DNA of 64,000 bases. Source: Aquilaria yunnanensis (lineage: Eukaryota > Streptophyta > Magnoliopsida > Malvales > Thymelaeaceae). The notes under the pieces were generated by a model that saw nothing but the letters and a program-made list of their open reading frames with translations, was not told the DNA's origin and made no database searches. Below are positions 21,251-33,231 of the stretch, in pieces (positions within the stretch are counted from its first letter, which is position 1; the number at the start of each line of letters is the position of its first letter). The stretch lies in NCBI GenBank assembly GCA_039654915.1, contig CM077593.1, positions 42,564,501 to 42,628,500 on the forward strand, written 5' to 3'. The position numbers and the translations under genes were made by a program.

Positions 21251-22689
21251 TGCACTCATGTGCTCATAATGATGGACACCAAGGGGGCTACAAGGGCACA
21301 CCTTAGGACTTGGTGTTCTTGTGGGCCTTGGGTTCAGATTTAGGCATCACCCATAAGGCAGAGTCCAAGGCAAAGGCCCTAGGGCTTAAACAACTCTTAA
21401 GCTCACTAAATGATTTACACCATGAATAAGTGTAGATATGTCTCCAATGGGCTAAGGGGCCCTAAAAGGGCAAAACACATATATGGGCACTATAACCCAC
21501 ACTAAATTTGGTCAAATCCCACTACATACAATGAGGAAATTTTTTTAGGCTAGTGAAAGTTGGCAAGCTCAAGGGTAATTACACAAAGTGTAAGCTCGTG
21601 GGGCAAAAGAGGTCCAAGGGAAATTAAATAGACCAATGGTTAACTTGTGTGTTTTTGTTTGATTGTTTGCCTTTATGCGAAGTGGAGGGGAGTCATGTAC
21701 CAAAAAGGGCATGATATAATGATCATTATATAATACTTCACATTGTAAGAGCTCGCACCATGCTCATATTAGTTTATGGGAAAATTTTGTGCATGTAAGT
21801 CTATGTGTGCAAACGGTCCACTATGGTCGGGTGTAATGCTCATATGCTATTTTTTTGTGCAATGCCTTACTAAGTATGCATAGCATACTTACCTTTATTT
21901 TGATTGCTTGGATTATGTTAAAATTATGACTTGCTGTATATATGTATGTTTGCATTCAAATAGGTACATGTATCAACACTTAATGCGCACACTTGTAAGT
22001 TTTATCCATTAGTGCGCACACTTGTAAATTTTATCCATGATTTTCTCATGTAATTAATGGCCTAACAGTAAGGATTTTTTACTTGTCAGTAAACCAACAC
22101 ACATGGAAAGGACAAGTTGTGATTACCTTGCCCAGGGGATATCTCTTGAGCAAGTTTGCTATAGTGGTACACTATGGGAAAAATAGTAGCATCAGTAGAA
22201 TCTTAGTGTTGTGATTGACAATGCCCTTAGTCTAGAAAGTGACATGAATGTAATGATTATGTAATAAATCATTTACTTGCTTAGTGCATTGGTTACTTGA
22301 AATGAGTGTAGTTTTGAAAATTAGTGTAGAACTTTCTTTTCCCATGTATTCATGCATGTGTATGAAATGATTTTATAAAATCAGAGCTTCATAACTACAT
22401 GTTTTCCAATGTGCTTGGCCAAACCTATAATACTACTTGATTTTGGTATACTGATGATTTTAATGAAAGAGTTACGAAAATATGTTTTCTTAACTCACAA
22501 ATAATTAATGGTTGGGCAATGAGCTAGGTACTTTAATAAATCTTGGCAGAGATCCTAAAATAAGGAATAAATTATGGCTTAATTAGAGGAATTGATTAGG
22601 CAACAAAATAATTTGACCTAATTAGGAATTAATTAAGCAATAAATGAGGCAATTCCTCAAACATTAGAAGACAAGGCTGCACTAAGGGT

Positions 22690-25046
22690 GATACGAGGGC
22701 TAACGTTTTCATGGTCTTTGTGGTCCAATTGTAGGCAGTGCTTCAGTTTCCTCTTCATCCCTTGGTAGAGCAATTCTATGAGCATTACCAAGTGCCGCCA
22801 TCGTAGTTGATCCCAAACACTTTCACCGACATCAATTTCAATATCATCTACTATAGAATGGAAATAGTAGACCCCCATATTGATTCCTTCCTCCAGTTCT
22901 ACTTGTTGAAGTTGAAGAAGAATTTAGTTTTCTTCCACATTGCCTTTGTCAATCGATGGGGAAATAATTCCTTTCGCTTCGTCTATTACAAGGACTCATG
23001 GGCCGATTCGAAGGGTCAATTCTTATGCACTATGAGGGAGTCGAAATGGCACTTCCTATATGTATTCACAGTGAATCCTTAACAGAACCTTGTCTAAAGG
23101 CCTTCACTATATGAGGGCTTTAAGGGGCATAGAGCTTACAACGGGCTCTTCTCGTGGTTAGAGTCTATATTGCAGTATGAGAACTTTATATGGTTATTGT
23201 CGATCCCTTATTTGTAAATAGAGGAGACAACTCTCAGGTGGGGAAGAATTAGCAAGGCCCACCTATCTTATCCTGATGTGATGAATCCAATTGAATGGGT
23301 TCTAAGGCATAAGGGGCTGTTGGCAGACTCTTTTGATATGGTCTTCAGAGCACAATGAGGTCCACCAGATCCTAAGAGTCATACTTGTTATGCGTCTACC
23401 TTTTTTCGCTTACTTCATTTGTCAAAATGGCCCTAACCCTCAAACTTTGGGTGCAGATATGGGAGGTTGCGCTAGGAGCACTTGAAGTGGTGAAAGAGTA
23501 TCGCCAATGGGCTAGTCGATTCCCGTAAGCTCTAAATTTTGCCAGTGAAGGTGACTTATGCTCCTGTGATCCCTTCTTCCAAGTTAGCACCACAAGTGGT
23601 ACATCTGGAGGAGTCTTCTCTGAGCAAGAGGCCTTAGTTAGTCCGAAAGAGAGCCTATTTTTTGGCTTCCAACAGGGCCGAGACTTCACAAAGCGCGGGT
23701 GATAGTATGATTCATTCAATTGACAATTTTCCTTTCTTCAATGGCATCAATTTGACATCATTCTATGCTGATAATGGATTTTTTCATCAAGCCTTTTCCA
23801 TGAAGCATCCCAGATGGAGCGAACCCCCATCTTGCATGGCCTCAACCTAGAAGTCATTGGATAAAGCACTGAAGACTTTCTCTCAAAGAGCACCAGCTCC
23901 TCTCTATCCTCCTTCCCCACCATAATTCCTGTGAAAGTTGTTTTACGGAAAGCCCATGGAGAGGAATCAACGGGGCCAGCTAAAAGGCCTACTGTTTAGG
24001 GTCCATTTCACTTATCATGGTGGACACTCACTACAAGCCCTAGAACTTGGTCCCCAAGTTGTTTGGCACTTAGAGGAATCCCGCCAGACCAAGTATTCGA
24101 CCCTTAGTAGGTTGTGGGTTTGGATGAGTCGATCCTACAAGACCAAAGCAACATCAGCCACCATATTCCACATGGGTTAATAACCCCTAGAAATCAGCAC
24201 CATCTCACCGATCTTCCTCAAGGGGATAGTGCCCAGTTAATCACTACAGCAGTGAACCTTCTTCAAGCATGCCCATTACCATCCAACATATTTATTTTCT
24301 GTATATGCATGCAAAGGCTTCTTTGTAATCATTTTTCATTGTAGGAGAACATCATCATCATCACCTACTGCAACCTACTCCATCGGGGAAAGGTGCGTTG
24401 CCCAGGAAAGGGCAATGAAGGTGCTGGCCACATAGATCAATGGCTTTAAGTCATTGAATGTAATGCTAAGCAAAGAGCTATCAAAAGAGCACACTACTCA
24501 CAAGATGCTGGTGAAGGAGCTCAAGGAGATGAAGATGAAGAAGGAGAAGCTTGTGAATGATTTGGTTCAAAAGCTCCGGGAGTCAATAGTAGCTCTCTGC
24601 AAGGTCAAGGAGAGGGAAATCCTAACCTTCTCAGTGGCCCAATGGTTAAGGGACCATCTGGAGATCGTTAAGAAAAAGTTATCAGTTGTCGAGGAGGGCC
24701 TTTAGCTGGGTCTGCTAGATCTCAATTGTTCCCCCTCTCTCTGATTAGAGTAAGAGGACCAGCGGGGCCACTCAGGACACATGGGAGGAGTATTAGGGGC
24801 TTCATCACAAGACCAACACCTACATCAAAGAACTCATGTCAACCGTAAGAGCATTGGAGATGGGGATCAACAAGAAATCCATTGAAGCATTCAAAGACGG
24901 CTTCTTTTCATATTGCTTCCAAGTTGAGCAGAAGCACTCGAACCTAGATCTTTTTTTACTCTCTGTCTATGAAAAGCTATGTATGAACTTTGATGTATGG
25001 CTAAACGAGAACAAGGCAGGAGTAACGCCCTTCAAAAAGGGTTAGG
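22690..25046 (+). pseudogene. T3 antisense extra gene (second Tat aORF), decayed
   Basis: The PF04195-like domain is visible at about 22735-23085: 'FPLHPLVEQFYEHYQVPPS', then 'IPNTFTDINFNIIYYRMEIV' and 'FCKxF'-like downstream text. This matches the same layout as the gene in T1. A middle part follows (23085-24350). A Lys/Glu/Leu coiled coil lies at 24454-24705 ('MKKEKLVNDLVQKLRESI') and a C-terminal part at 24836-25046. Several stops break it. Intron-acceptor-like ends occur at about 24344 and 24747. It lies on the strand opposite to the T3 integrase, just as in T1. The function is unknown. Confidence 0.6.
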
Positions 25047-25049
25047 TGG

Positions 25050-25860
25050 TGACCAACATCGAATAAAAAACCACTGAGGTTGAATTCTAAATGTCATCTT
25101 GATTGGATCCTGTTTGATAAATACCATCCCAAGGTTAGCAAAAGGTACTTCCATAGATTTTAAGATTGGTATGTGCTACTTCCATAGGGCTCAAAGTGAC
25201 GATCCCTATCTGCATATGATTCGTGCTTCCCCATTGGTTTGGCTTGCAAATGATTCACTTTTTTTTTTTTTTGCCAGAGGTCCTTACTCGCAATCATCTT
25301 TGACAATAGTCACCTTGTAGTGCTTCTTCAAGTTAATATCAAATTCATGCTTTCCTATATATAAAGTAGGTTTATAAAGGTGTAACTGTTAAATTGAGTT
25401 AATGAAGTCTTATTTTTTGCCCATCGTCTTTTTAGCCATCATTTCTATTTGTTCATCTTTTTGGTGAATAAACCATCATTTTCATTATTATAGATTAGCC
25501 TTGAATAACTCTTAGGTTATTTCCTAATGGCTAGCCTTTTCCAAAAGTTTTTCTTTGATGTTTCATTCATCTTTAGCTGGGCTAAGCCCTCCACGTGGCA
25601 TTGCTTCTAAGTAGCCTATCAATGACTCATTTTATTGATTATAAATTGATGAATTTGACAATCTTTATTTGACATCTCATTTCTAAAACTAATCTTAGGT
25701 TCACATTTTCTAGTGGCGTGTTTAAAGGCCTCGTACATCAATCCATCAAAATTTATTCACAAGATTAAATTCAAAGAAAGAATTAATGCCTTCATTCAAT
25801 TAAATCATTCATACAAAGTAAAGTGATAGGTCATTAGAGCAATAGGTCTTAGGCATTGTC
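25050..25860. other. Non-coding spacer between the T3 antisense gene and T3 integrase
   Basis: AT-rich, with a run of 13 T at about 25259-25271. No gene or clear repeat was seen. By position it is the equivalent of the T1 spacer at 9400-10070, without obvious tandem units. Confidence 0.4.
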
Positions 25861-26596
25861 CTAGCTTTGGAATCCATCAACTCGTAAACTCTTTGTCTAA
25901 CTTTGCTGTTGACCAAGAAAGGCCCATCCTAATTAGGCCTTAATGTTCTTTGTCTTGGATTTCTTCCTATTAATTCAGCTTTAGTGTGGGCCATTCCTCC
26001 TAACTTAATCACTTTCCTCTTAACTCTCCTATCATGGGCTAAAGCTACTAGTTGTTTGAAAGCTCTAATACGAACTTGGGCATCCTCTCTTAGTTCTTCC
26101 AAGAAATCTAATCTTCCTTCCAAAGTATTTCCATAGGTATGATTGCCTTTATTTCGTAAACTATATTGAAAGGAATTTTTCATGTTGGTCTTTGTGGTGT
26201 CAATCTGTAGTCCCATAAAACACTAAATAACTCTTCTACCCACTTTCCTTTGGCCTTGCCTAGTCTTTTGTTCACTCCTTGTTTTATAGTTCAGTTGGTG
26301 ACTTCAACTTGCCCATCAACTACGAAAGGGGCATGGGTGCAAAGTAAAGGCAGATGTCCCTTGTATTTACAAATTTGCACACCTATTTGTTATCAAATCG
26401 CTTGCCATTGTCTATGACGATGTCTTAGGGACACTTGAATAAAAAAATTATATTCTTCCAAAAAAATTTTATGATTTAAGGGGCCGTTATTGTTGTCAGG
26501 GGTCTACCTCCACAAACTAAGTAAAGTAGTCAATGGCCACGATGCAATACTTCACTTACCCAGGTGCCATAAGAAGCACTCCAATTAAGTCAAGGC
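25860..26596 (-). pseudogene. T3 integrase, core and C-terminal part
   Basis: On the minus strand, from 26596 downward, the core is recognisable ('CIVAIDYFT', then 'IVIDNGKRFDN' with one base shift). The C-terminal part at 26216-25929 includes 'EELREDAQVRIRAFKQLVAL' and 'RRVKRKVIKLGGMAHTKAEL', matching the Tat integrase tail. Frameshifts and stops are frequent. The N-terminal part lies beyond the inserted solo LTR at 28011-28380. Confidence 0.78.
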
Positions 26597-28010
26597 TGTT
26601 AGTGTTGTGCCCAAAAGCCAATCATGAGATGATTGTATTTTTACACATTGAGTCATGATATTTTATTAAGGCATTAATCCAGCAATTATGTTTGTTGTTT
26701 TGTTTCTGCGTAACGTAATAAACATAATTGTAACCCTAGAATAATGATATTTTTAAACGTCCCTGGTCTAGTATTATTGTGGAGAGGGTTGCAATAATAC
26801 ATAACGACTAGCATATGTGGAGACTAATATGAGATATGTAGTCTACATATGGGTACAAGTTGGAGAACTTGTGTACTGGATCGACCCACCATGAGAACAC
26901 TACATGGATCGTTATATGAGTTCATAAGTGATTCTCATAGTGATCATGGTATATGTAGTCCTTCGACCTAAGATCATCAAGGTTCCCTACATGTGAGTCA
27001 CATACTTTGATACTTTCCTTTGTTGCTCGTAACTGAGTGAACTTGAAGGATGTCATTGGGTATGTCACATGTCATGCAGAGGGATTTGTATGATCAAGAT
27101 GGGATTTTTCCCTCCTATGTAACAAGAGTGATATCTTCGGGCCCCTTGATAGAGTGAGACTTAGAAAATGCATGGCCATGCTCGGATGAGTTGATATACG
27201 ATATCAATGTCATCATCTTAAGTTAGTCTACTCGGTAATCAAGAAACCAAAGATTGGGCTATACAAGAGTGACACATTCCATGTCTCGTGCTTAGTCTTG
27301 ATATCTTGGACAAAGGGACAATGGCATATATCGGTGATGATCATAAAGGTTTAGTCGAATCACTGACAATCTTGTCACTTGGGTAGCAATGATGTGTTGC
27401 TAGACACCGCTCATTGCTTATGATCATAAATGTGATTTATGATCATTGCCAACGTGGCAAGAGCCTATTGAGTCGCACACATAGAGCTATTTGGATCATT
27501 AGAGTGCATGGGCTAATTATTTGGGTTATGGTTTCACTTTAATTTCGTATTAATAATGGACCCAAGAGTTGAGCCATTATTAAGCCCAAAATTAAATCCT
27601 AATTGGATTAGGGCTTTGAAACCCATTAGGCCTAAAAGTTGAGTCTCACTATAAATACAACTTCTAGTAAGAAATTCGCAGGTCTCCTTGCCCTAGCCTC
27701 CGAAAAGGACAGCCGCACTCTTCTCTTGCAATTCCTTGGAGGACGCAAGCTAGCACTGCAAGCGCAATAGAAACGCATCTGCCGGGACGTGGTGGAAGCG
27801 TGGTGATCCCGAGAGGCTCGTGTGGATACCATAGAAAGCCTGAACACGTCAACTGTTCAAGTTTTGTGATTCGACTCTACAGTTGAGTGAGAGATCTCAA
27901 CCGAAAATTAGGTATGAAAATTTTCGAACACCCGGTTTACCCCGTTTCACTTGGATCTTGGAGGGTTTCGGTTAAATTCCGCTGCGCTCTTTGGCTCCCG
28001 AAACCCAACA
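26597..28010 (+). repeat. Solo LTR, family X copy 1
   Basis: The repeat is 1,414 bp, starts TGTTAGTGTTGTGCCC and ends CCCGAAACCCAACA. Flanks are AAGGC (26592-26596) and GAGGC (28011-28015), a 5-bp duplication with one change. Taking out the element and one flank rejoins the T3 integrase in frame across '...AIWG/LDLIG...', which confirms the insertion point. The promoter-like CTATAAATAC lies at 27649-27658, fixing plus orientation. No internal region or primer site is present. Two overlapping frames at 27632-27852 are LTR sequence, not genes. Confidence 0.88.
27650..27657 (+). promoter_or_regulatory. TATA box of family X LTR copy 1
   Basis: TATAAATA lies in 'ctcactataaatacaac', about 360 bp before the LTR end. 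It is conserved in copy 2 (reverse strand, near 36320). Confidence 0.6.
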
Positions 28011-28380
28011 GAGGCCCCATATAGCAAAGGGCCAAGGATCATCAATAAGTGAAATGTTAGAGGATGGCAACCCCATATTCAAGAGTTAAGCTGGCAAGAG
28101 TGGCATCATTGAACAAATTTGCTATCATCACCTCAGATTGTTGGCAAAAAATATCTTTAGCTAAATGCCTTGTGGGATAGGGAATCTACGCCAATATTTA
28201 TTCCACAGTCTCCTTGATGAATTTCTCTGAGGACTTCCTATCCTTCTTGGGGAGTCAGGCATTTTTTGTAAGGGAGAAGTGAACCCTCGTCCATATAACT
28301 CACCTCCTATGATGCTGAACCTTCCTAATTGTATCCTTGTCTTTGTTTATTCTTCGGACTTCCCGCTCAAGGTCTCTATC
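28011..28380 (-). pseudogene. T3 integrase, N-terminal zinc-domain part
   Basis: Reading down from about 28380 gives text like the Tat integrase start: 'GRGFTSPL', then after a frame change 'EVLREIHQGDCGINIG' and 'CHSCQLN', i.e. the HHCC zinc finger. At least three frame changes or stops occur. At about 28385 the sequence switches to the integrase of a different gypsy lineage (D1). Confidence 0.65.
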
Positions 28381-28389
28381 TCAAGATAG

Positions 28390-29110
28390 GGTCATATATG
28401 TTGCCTTCAATAACCCCTATTGTATCACAATTGCTTTTTTTCAAAGATAGACCAACTAAAAAGTCCATACTTACAGAACCCCATTTCCTCATAGGAATGT
28501 GTAATGGCTGTAGCAATCCAGAAGATTTATAGTGCTCCGCCTTCACCCTTTAATATGTCAAGCATCTAGACACAGAGGTCTCTATATCTCTCTTAAACCT
28601 TGGCCACCCAAAGTGAGCCTTTAGATCATGATACATTTTTACACTCCCAAGATGAATGTTTAGTTTACTAGTGTGAGCTTCATCAAGAAACTATTACCTT
28701 AGGTTTTCTAGGTCTAGAACATACATTTTGCCATTATATTTCAAGATGCCTTGTTTATACTTAAATCTTTGTTGCATTGGCCCTTTGGCTTTACCAGATA
28801 TTTTTTTAAGGTTAGGGTCTTTACTTTGAGCTTTTTTAACCTCCTCTATCCATCTAGATTGAAGTGTGAGAACATGGAGTTTCTGTTGTTCCCACTCACT
28901 CCACTTTTCATAAAGTAGAGCTAGGCTATTAGCCTCATTTTTCAACCTTTTAGTTCCAGATTGTACCACCCCAGTGTATTTCCTACTTAAGGCACCTACC
29001 ACCACATTAGCTTTTCTTGGAGTATATTCTATACCATAATCAAAGTCCTTTAAGTACTCTAACCACATTCTTTGCCTTACGTTAAGTTCTTTTTTAGTAA
29101 ACCGATATCT
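28390..29110 (-). pseudogene. D1 RNase H end and integrase start
   Basis: The minus frame 29068-28694 ends RNase H with 'FDYGIEYTPRKANVVVGALS' and runs into the integrase linker. Continuing down to 28390 are the integrase N-terminal domain ('EAHTSKLNIHLGSVKMYHDL') and the core start ('GSVSMDFLVGL'). The zinc-finger Cys region contains a stop ('RCLTY' then TAA). The protein is lost at the junction before the catalytic Asp pair is complete. Confidence 0.8.
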
Positions 29111-29910
29111 TAAGCTTTAATGGTCTGTGAAGATTTAAACTATGTTCCCAAGTAGATAATGTTTCAATTGTTTTAATTTATTTATGACAACTGCAAGCTC
29201 TCAATCATGCATTAAATAATTACATTCATGTGGTCTCAACTATATAGATCTATAAGCAATTATATTTTTACCTTGCAATAGCACACCACCTAGCCCTTGA
29301 ATAGATGCATCAGTATAGCCTATATAGGGCTTGTGAAGGTCTGGTAATGTAAGAATATGAGCTTGTTTTAACATCTTCAATAGTTCTTGGAAACTTGTTT
29401 CACACTTTTCACTCTATTCAAACTTTTGATTCTTTCTTGTTAGTTGAGTTAGAAGGGAAGCTAGGATGGAGAACTTATTTACAAACCTTCTGTAATATCT
29501 AGCTAACCCTAAGAAGCTTTTGACTTCTTTTACAACTTGGGTCTTGGCCATTTAGTTACCGCCTTTATCTTTTCGCCTTTATCTTTCTATGGTCTATAGA
29601 TAGTCCATGTCCATTAATGACATGCCTAGGAAAAGCAATCTCAATTGTCCAGAACTAACATTTTGAAAGTTGGCCATAAAGCTGGTTTACTTTCAATGTT
29701 TCCAACACTATCCTTAGGTGCCTTTTATGTTCAGATTCATGTTTGGAGTAAACTAAGATTTCATCTATGAACACTACCACAAATCTACCCAAATGTGGCT
29801 TAAAGACCTTGTTCATTAAGTCCATAAAAGAAGGTAGAGGCATTACTAAGCCCAAAGGGCATGATTATATATTCAAAGTGCCCATACCTTATTCTAAAGG
29901 CATTTTTAGG
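29110..29910 (-). pseudogene. D1 reverse transcriptase, second half
   Basis: Directly next to the inserted solo LTR the minus frame reads 'RIRYGHFEYIIMPFGLSNAS' and then 'VVVFIDEILVYSKHESEH'. The family's FIDD motif has become FIDE, which would abolish catalysis. The thumb, connection and RNase H start follow with frame changes down to 29110. Confidence 0.85.
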
Positions 29911-29915
29911 AATAT

Positions 29916-30787
29916 TGATGCCCATCGGCATCTTCGCTGTATGACATGGTGAGACTGGGAGGGACTTCCGGTGAGGGAGGAACGCCTGAAGGAGAGACTT
30001 CCTAAGAGAGATTGCCTGAAACACTAAAAGAATAAAGGTTAGGAGGTCCCCGGAGTATTTTTCCGAGAAGGAGCCTCCGATGCCCAAGTTAGTATTTTGA
30101 GAGACAGAAAGCAGTAAGAATATGAAATGTATCGTTCCTCTCCAAACCCCCTTACTGAGGCCATTTCCTTAATATATATAGGAGGGTGTAATGGAGATGC
30201 CTACTTGACGTGCCCCGCTCAGATTATGACACGTGTTCGGTCGTATGTAATCCGTATCTTTGGGCGTGGGGTCCTCTAGCCGGCTATGGGCCGTTCTGGA
30301 CAGAGATCTAGGCCGGGGTAGGTCTGCACGACAGGACGTGTGTAGCGGCGACGTGGCAGCGTGTTGTGTATGAGGGCGGCATGTCAAAGGCTCCTTAATT
30401 GTTTCTATCGTACTCCTGAGATCCCTTCGGTAGAAAAGAGCTCTTCGAAATATGAGGGCTTTTTTTCGAGATTGTTTCAGTAATCGGGGAGTCCCCTTGT
30501 CACGGATGCTCCCCTTCGGGGGCGTTCTCTCCTGCCGAAGGTGGTGAGTCTTTCTCTTCCGAAGCCAGTTCGGTCACCTTACCCAGGACGGTGATACACC
30601 GTATTCCCGAGGTCGGTACTGTCGTTCCCAGGGGTGATGATGGATCACTGAGATCGGATGTTCAAGGTGTCAAACCCCCTTTTTCCGAGGTTGGTGCTCG
30701 CATTCCTTGTGGGTGATGCTCAACTTTCCGAGGGTGGTGCTTTGCCCGAGCTTATGGGTTTAAAGGGCGATAGCACTTCGGCTATCA
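29916..30787 (-). repeat. Tat-family solo LTR inserted in D1 RT
   Basis: The repeat is 872 bp. On the plus strand it starts TGATGCCCATCGG and ends GGCTATCA. It is flanked by a perfect 5-bp repeat AATAT (29911-29915 and 30788-30792). It is related to the T2 LTR at 62758-63625 (shared 'gaacgcctg', 'ccccggagt' and 'agcctccga') and more distantly to the T1 LTR. Its length matches one LTR and no internal region remains, so it is an LTR-LTR recombination product. The minus-strand TATA-like 'tatatatatt' is near 30170-30180. Confidence 0.9.
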
Positions 30788-30792
30788 AATAT

Positions 30793-31300
30793 CTTCTTCT
30801 TTAAATCTAAGTTGAAACTCCCGACCTTAAATCAATCTTTGAAAACACCTTTACTCCCTTTAATTAGTCAAACAAATCTTCAATTCTAAGCAAAGGGTAC
30901 TAATTTTTTAGTGTGAGTGAGTTTAGCTTTATGTAATCTATGCACCATCTTAAAGATGCATTTTTTTTAACAAATAGCACAGGTGCTCCCCATGGAGACA
31001 TACTTAGCCTAATGAATCCTTTCTCAATGAGTTCATCTAGCTATTTCCTGAGCTCACTCATCTCAAGAATAATGATTCTATATGGGAGAATTAACACTGG
31101 TTTAGCACCTGGTTGAATTTTTATTTCAAACTCTACTTCCCTAAGGGGTGGCGGTCTTGGTAAGTCACCAGGGAAGACCTTTGGATAGTCTCTAACTACA
31201 AGAATCTTCAACAAAGCTTTTTCTACATCCTTTCCATTCAAGGAAAGGTATTCATCTTCTGATACAATTGGGATTTGATCCACAACCTTTATTTGCAAGT
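30793..31300 (-). pseudogene. D1 reverse transcriptase, first half
   Basis: The minus frame 31298-31041 has the pre-RT motif 'DYPKVFPGDLPRPPPLREVE' and 'IQPGAKPVLILPYR'. It continues, after a stop, with '[19 protein letters not shown]', 'CIDYIKLN' and the first catalytic-Asp motif 'FSKIDLRSG'. It is interrupted by the solo LTR at 30787. Confidence 0.83.
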
Positions 31301-31416
31301 CTTTGCAAATAGTTCTAATCCACTAGTCTTTTTGAACTAACTAGATCATGTTCCTCTTTTCTAGGAAATATGGTCTTTCTTTTTTCACAATCTATGTGAA
31401 CTTGATGTTTAATCAT

Positions 31417-31662
31417 CTAGTACATGCCTAGCACTATGTCATACTTAGCTATGTTTAAGACTAAATAGTTAGAAATAATCTCTTTATTGCCTATTGTAAC
31501 TCTACAATTCTTAGCCACAAAATTGGACAAAAAAACTTGTGTTCCAGCAATTCTTATCAAGAAAACATTAGGCAATAATAATATAGGCATGTTCAAACTT
31601 TTAACCACATCCTCAAACAACAATGATATTGAGGCTCCAGTGTCACAGAGAACATTAATCAA
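31417..31662 (-). pseudogene. D1 aspartic protease
   Basis: 81 codons. 'VLCDTGASISLL' carries the retropepsin Asp-Thr-Gly active site. The distal 'NYLVLNIAKYDIVLGM' matches the flap/C-terminal LGM motif of gypsy proteases. Stops separate it from gag and RT. Confidence 0.85.
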
Positions 31663-31739
31663 TTTGTTAGTTAAATATACTTTACCTCCTAAGGCTTCCC
31701 TTGGCCTTTTGTCCTATTCCTCCACATGAAATGCCCTTC

Positions 31740-33231
31740 CTCCTTGCTATGCTTGTGCTTGTTGTAGTCTTGGTGGTAGTTGAATGGGTGTTGGTCCTAG
31801 ATTCATTCTCAAATGGTTTTATTGCCCAGCTCCTGATTGACATTACCTAGGATTATGCCTCATTCTCTTAAGTAGGCAATCCTTCACCTAGTGATCCATT
31901 GACCCAAATCTCAAACATTTTGAGTTTCTTGGTAATAGGTCATGTTCCCATGAAATTTGTGACACTCTTGTCTAAGACTTTTTTGCCTTTTTTCTTTACC
32001 ATTTCTAGTGGTACATCTTCTCTTGGTCTTTTTTAGTCACCTTCACTGTTCTACTAGAATCTCCAGGTCCATTCTTCAACCTTGCTTGCTCCAGAAATTC
32101 TTGATCTAAGGACAATGCCCTTTGCACTAATTTATAATAATCTTTGTTGTTGAAGGCTATCATGATTTGCCTAAGTTCAGGTTTTAGTCCTCTCACAAAC
32201 TTTTTATCTTTTAAAGTCTCCTGGCCTTCATAATGTAGAGCATATCTTACCAATGAGTTAAACTTATGTTCATACACTAAAACTATCATGTTCCATTGTA
32301 CCAACTGATCAAATTCTAACTGTTTAAGGTCTCTAATCACTTCACTAATGTATTGAACACCAAACACTTCTACAAACTCATCCCACTCTATAAGCCTTTG
32401 TCTACGCTTTGGCCTTATTCTATTTTTGGCTTCATAGCTTCTTTCGTAATCTTTCACCAAATTTCAGCACCCTAAACTAAGTTGAAGGTTGCTAGTGACA
32501 CTTTTTTAGCTTGTGTCACCTTGATCCTCTTTACCAACATCTTGATCTGGTGTAGCCAAAATTTTGCTTTCTCCGGTTACCGACTTCAATTAAATACTAA
32601 AGGTCTTAACCTTTAGAACCTTTCCAAGAGTTTGTCATCTTCCAGTTCTATCTTTTCTCCATGCCTTCTTTTCCTTCCCTTCTCTATATTACCTCTTTGG
32701 GACCTTCTTTGTTCAGTTAGATGTGTGTCTTGGTCATCCTCCACTACTCTTACTACTTGGTAATCACTTGTTGCTGAATTCTCTTATTACACCCTTTGTT
32801 CTTGTCTAATCTCTGATCTAACCCTCATAGCCCGATTTTTTCTATCATTTTCTTCCTCATTTTGTTCATCAACTGACACACTATTATCATGATCTCCAAT
32901 TTCATTGTCCTAGTCAACATTCCCTTATCGGAGTGCCTATTCTTGCCCTTGAGCCTTATTTATATGTTCTAATTATGCTTGCTAGACATTCTGAGCATTC
33001 TGGAGTTGATTATATACTATGTTGTTATGCTTGAGTCTGTCCTAGGGCTAGAGGTGCTTGCCTTTGTTCAATTGATGCTATTATAGTAGTCATTCTCTCT
33101 AAAATGTTATTTGGATTACGTAAAACTTGCTCCAACCCCTATTGAGGCCTTCTGTCACCTTCAAGCTCATTGGCCCTATGATCATATTGATCATAAGGAT
33201 TCTAATATCTCCTCCTTCTGGTGTTGGCCAT
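31740..33231 (-). pseudogene. gag: D1 gag
   Basis: The start Met at 33231 ('MANTRRRRY') lies 115 bp inside the primer site. The gag domain occupies 32460-32005 ('EWDEFVEVFGVQYISEVIRD', 'YEHKFNSLVRYALHYEG', 'KFVRGLKPELR'). A CCHC knuckle remnant near 31870-31915 reads C-L-R-F-G...H...C, with one Cys changed to Phe and an internal stop. Many further stops. Confidence 0.8.

Larger units (their letters stand above)
19400..22650. other. LTR-like non-coding stretch, not assigned
   Basis: No protein domain was seen over 3.2 kb. Its texture (repeated 'ggtcaa' phrases at 19800-19840, a C/T-rich run at 20110-20230 and a splice-donor-like 'caaggtaagaaac' at 20530) resembles the U3-R-U5 of the long gypsy LTR at 15850-18199. 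The sequence itself is not the same. It could be the 3' LTR or 3' region of the reversed Tat element T3. I could not find matching ends or a target duplication. Confidence 0.3.

Noticed and set aside
27632..27852. Two overlapping minus frames that reappear at 36125-36313
   Set aside because: They are the U5-side sequence of family X LTRs in mirror orientation. Their conservation is explained by LTR homology, not coding.
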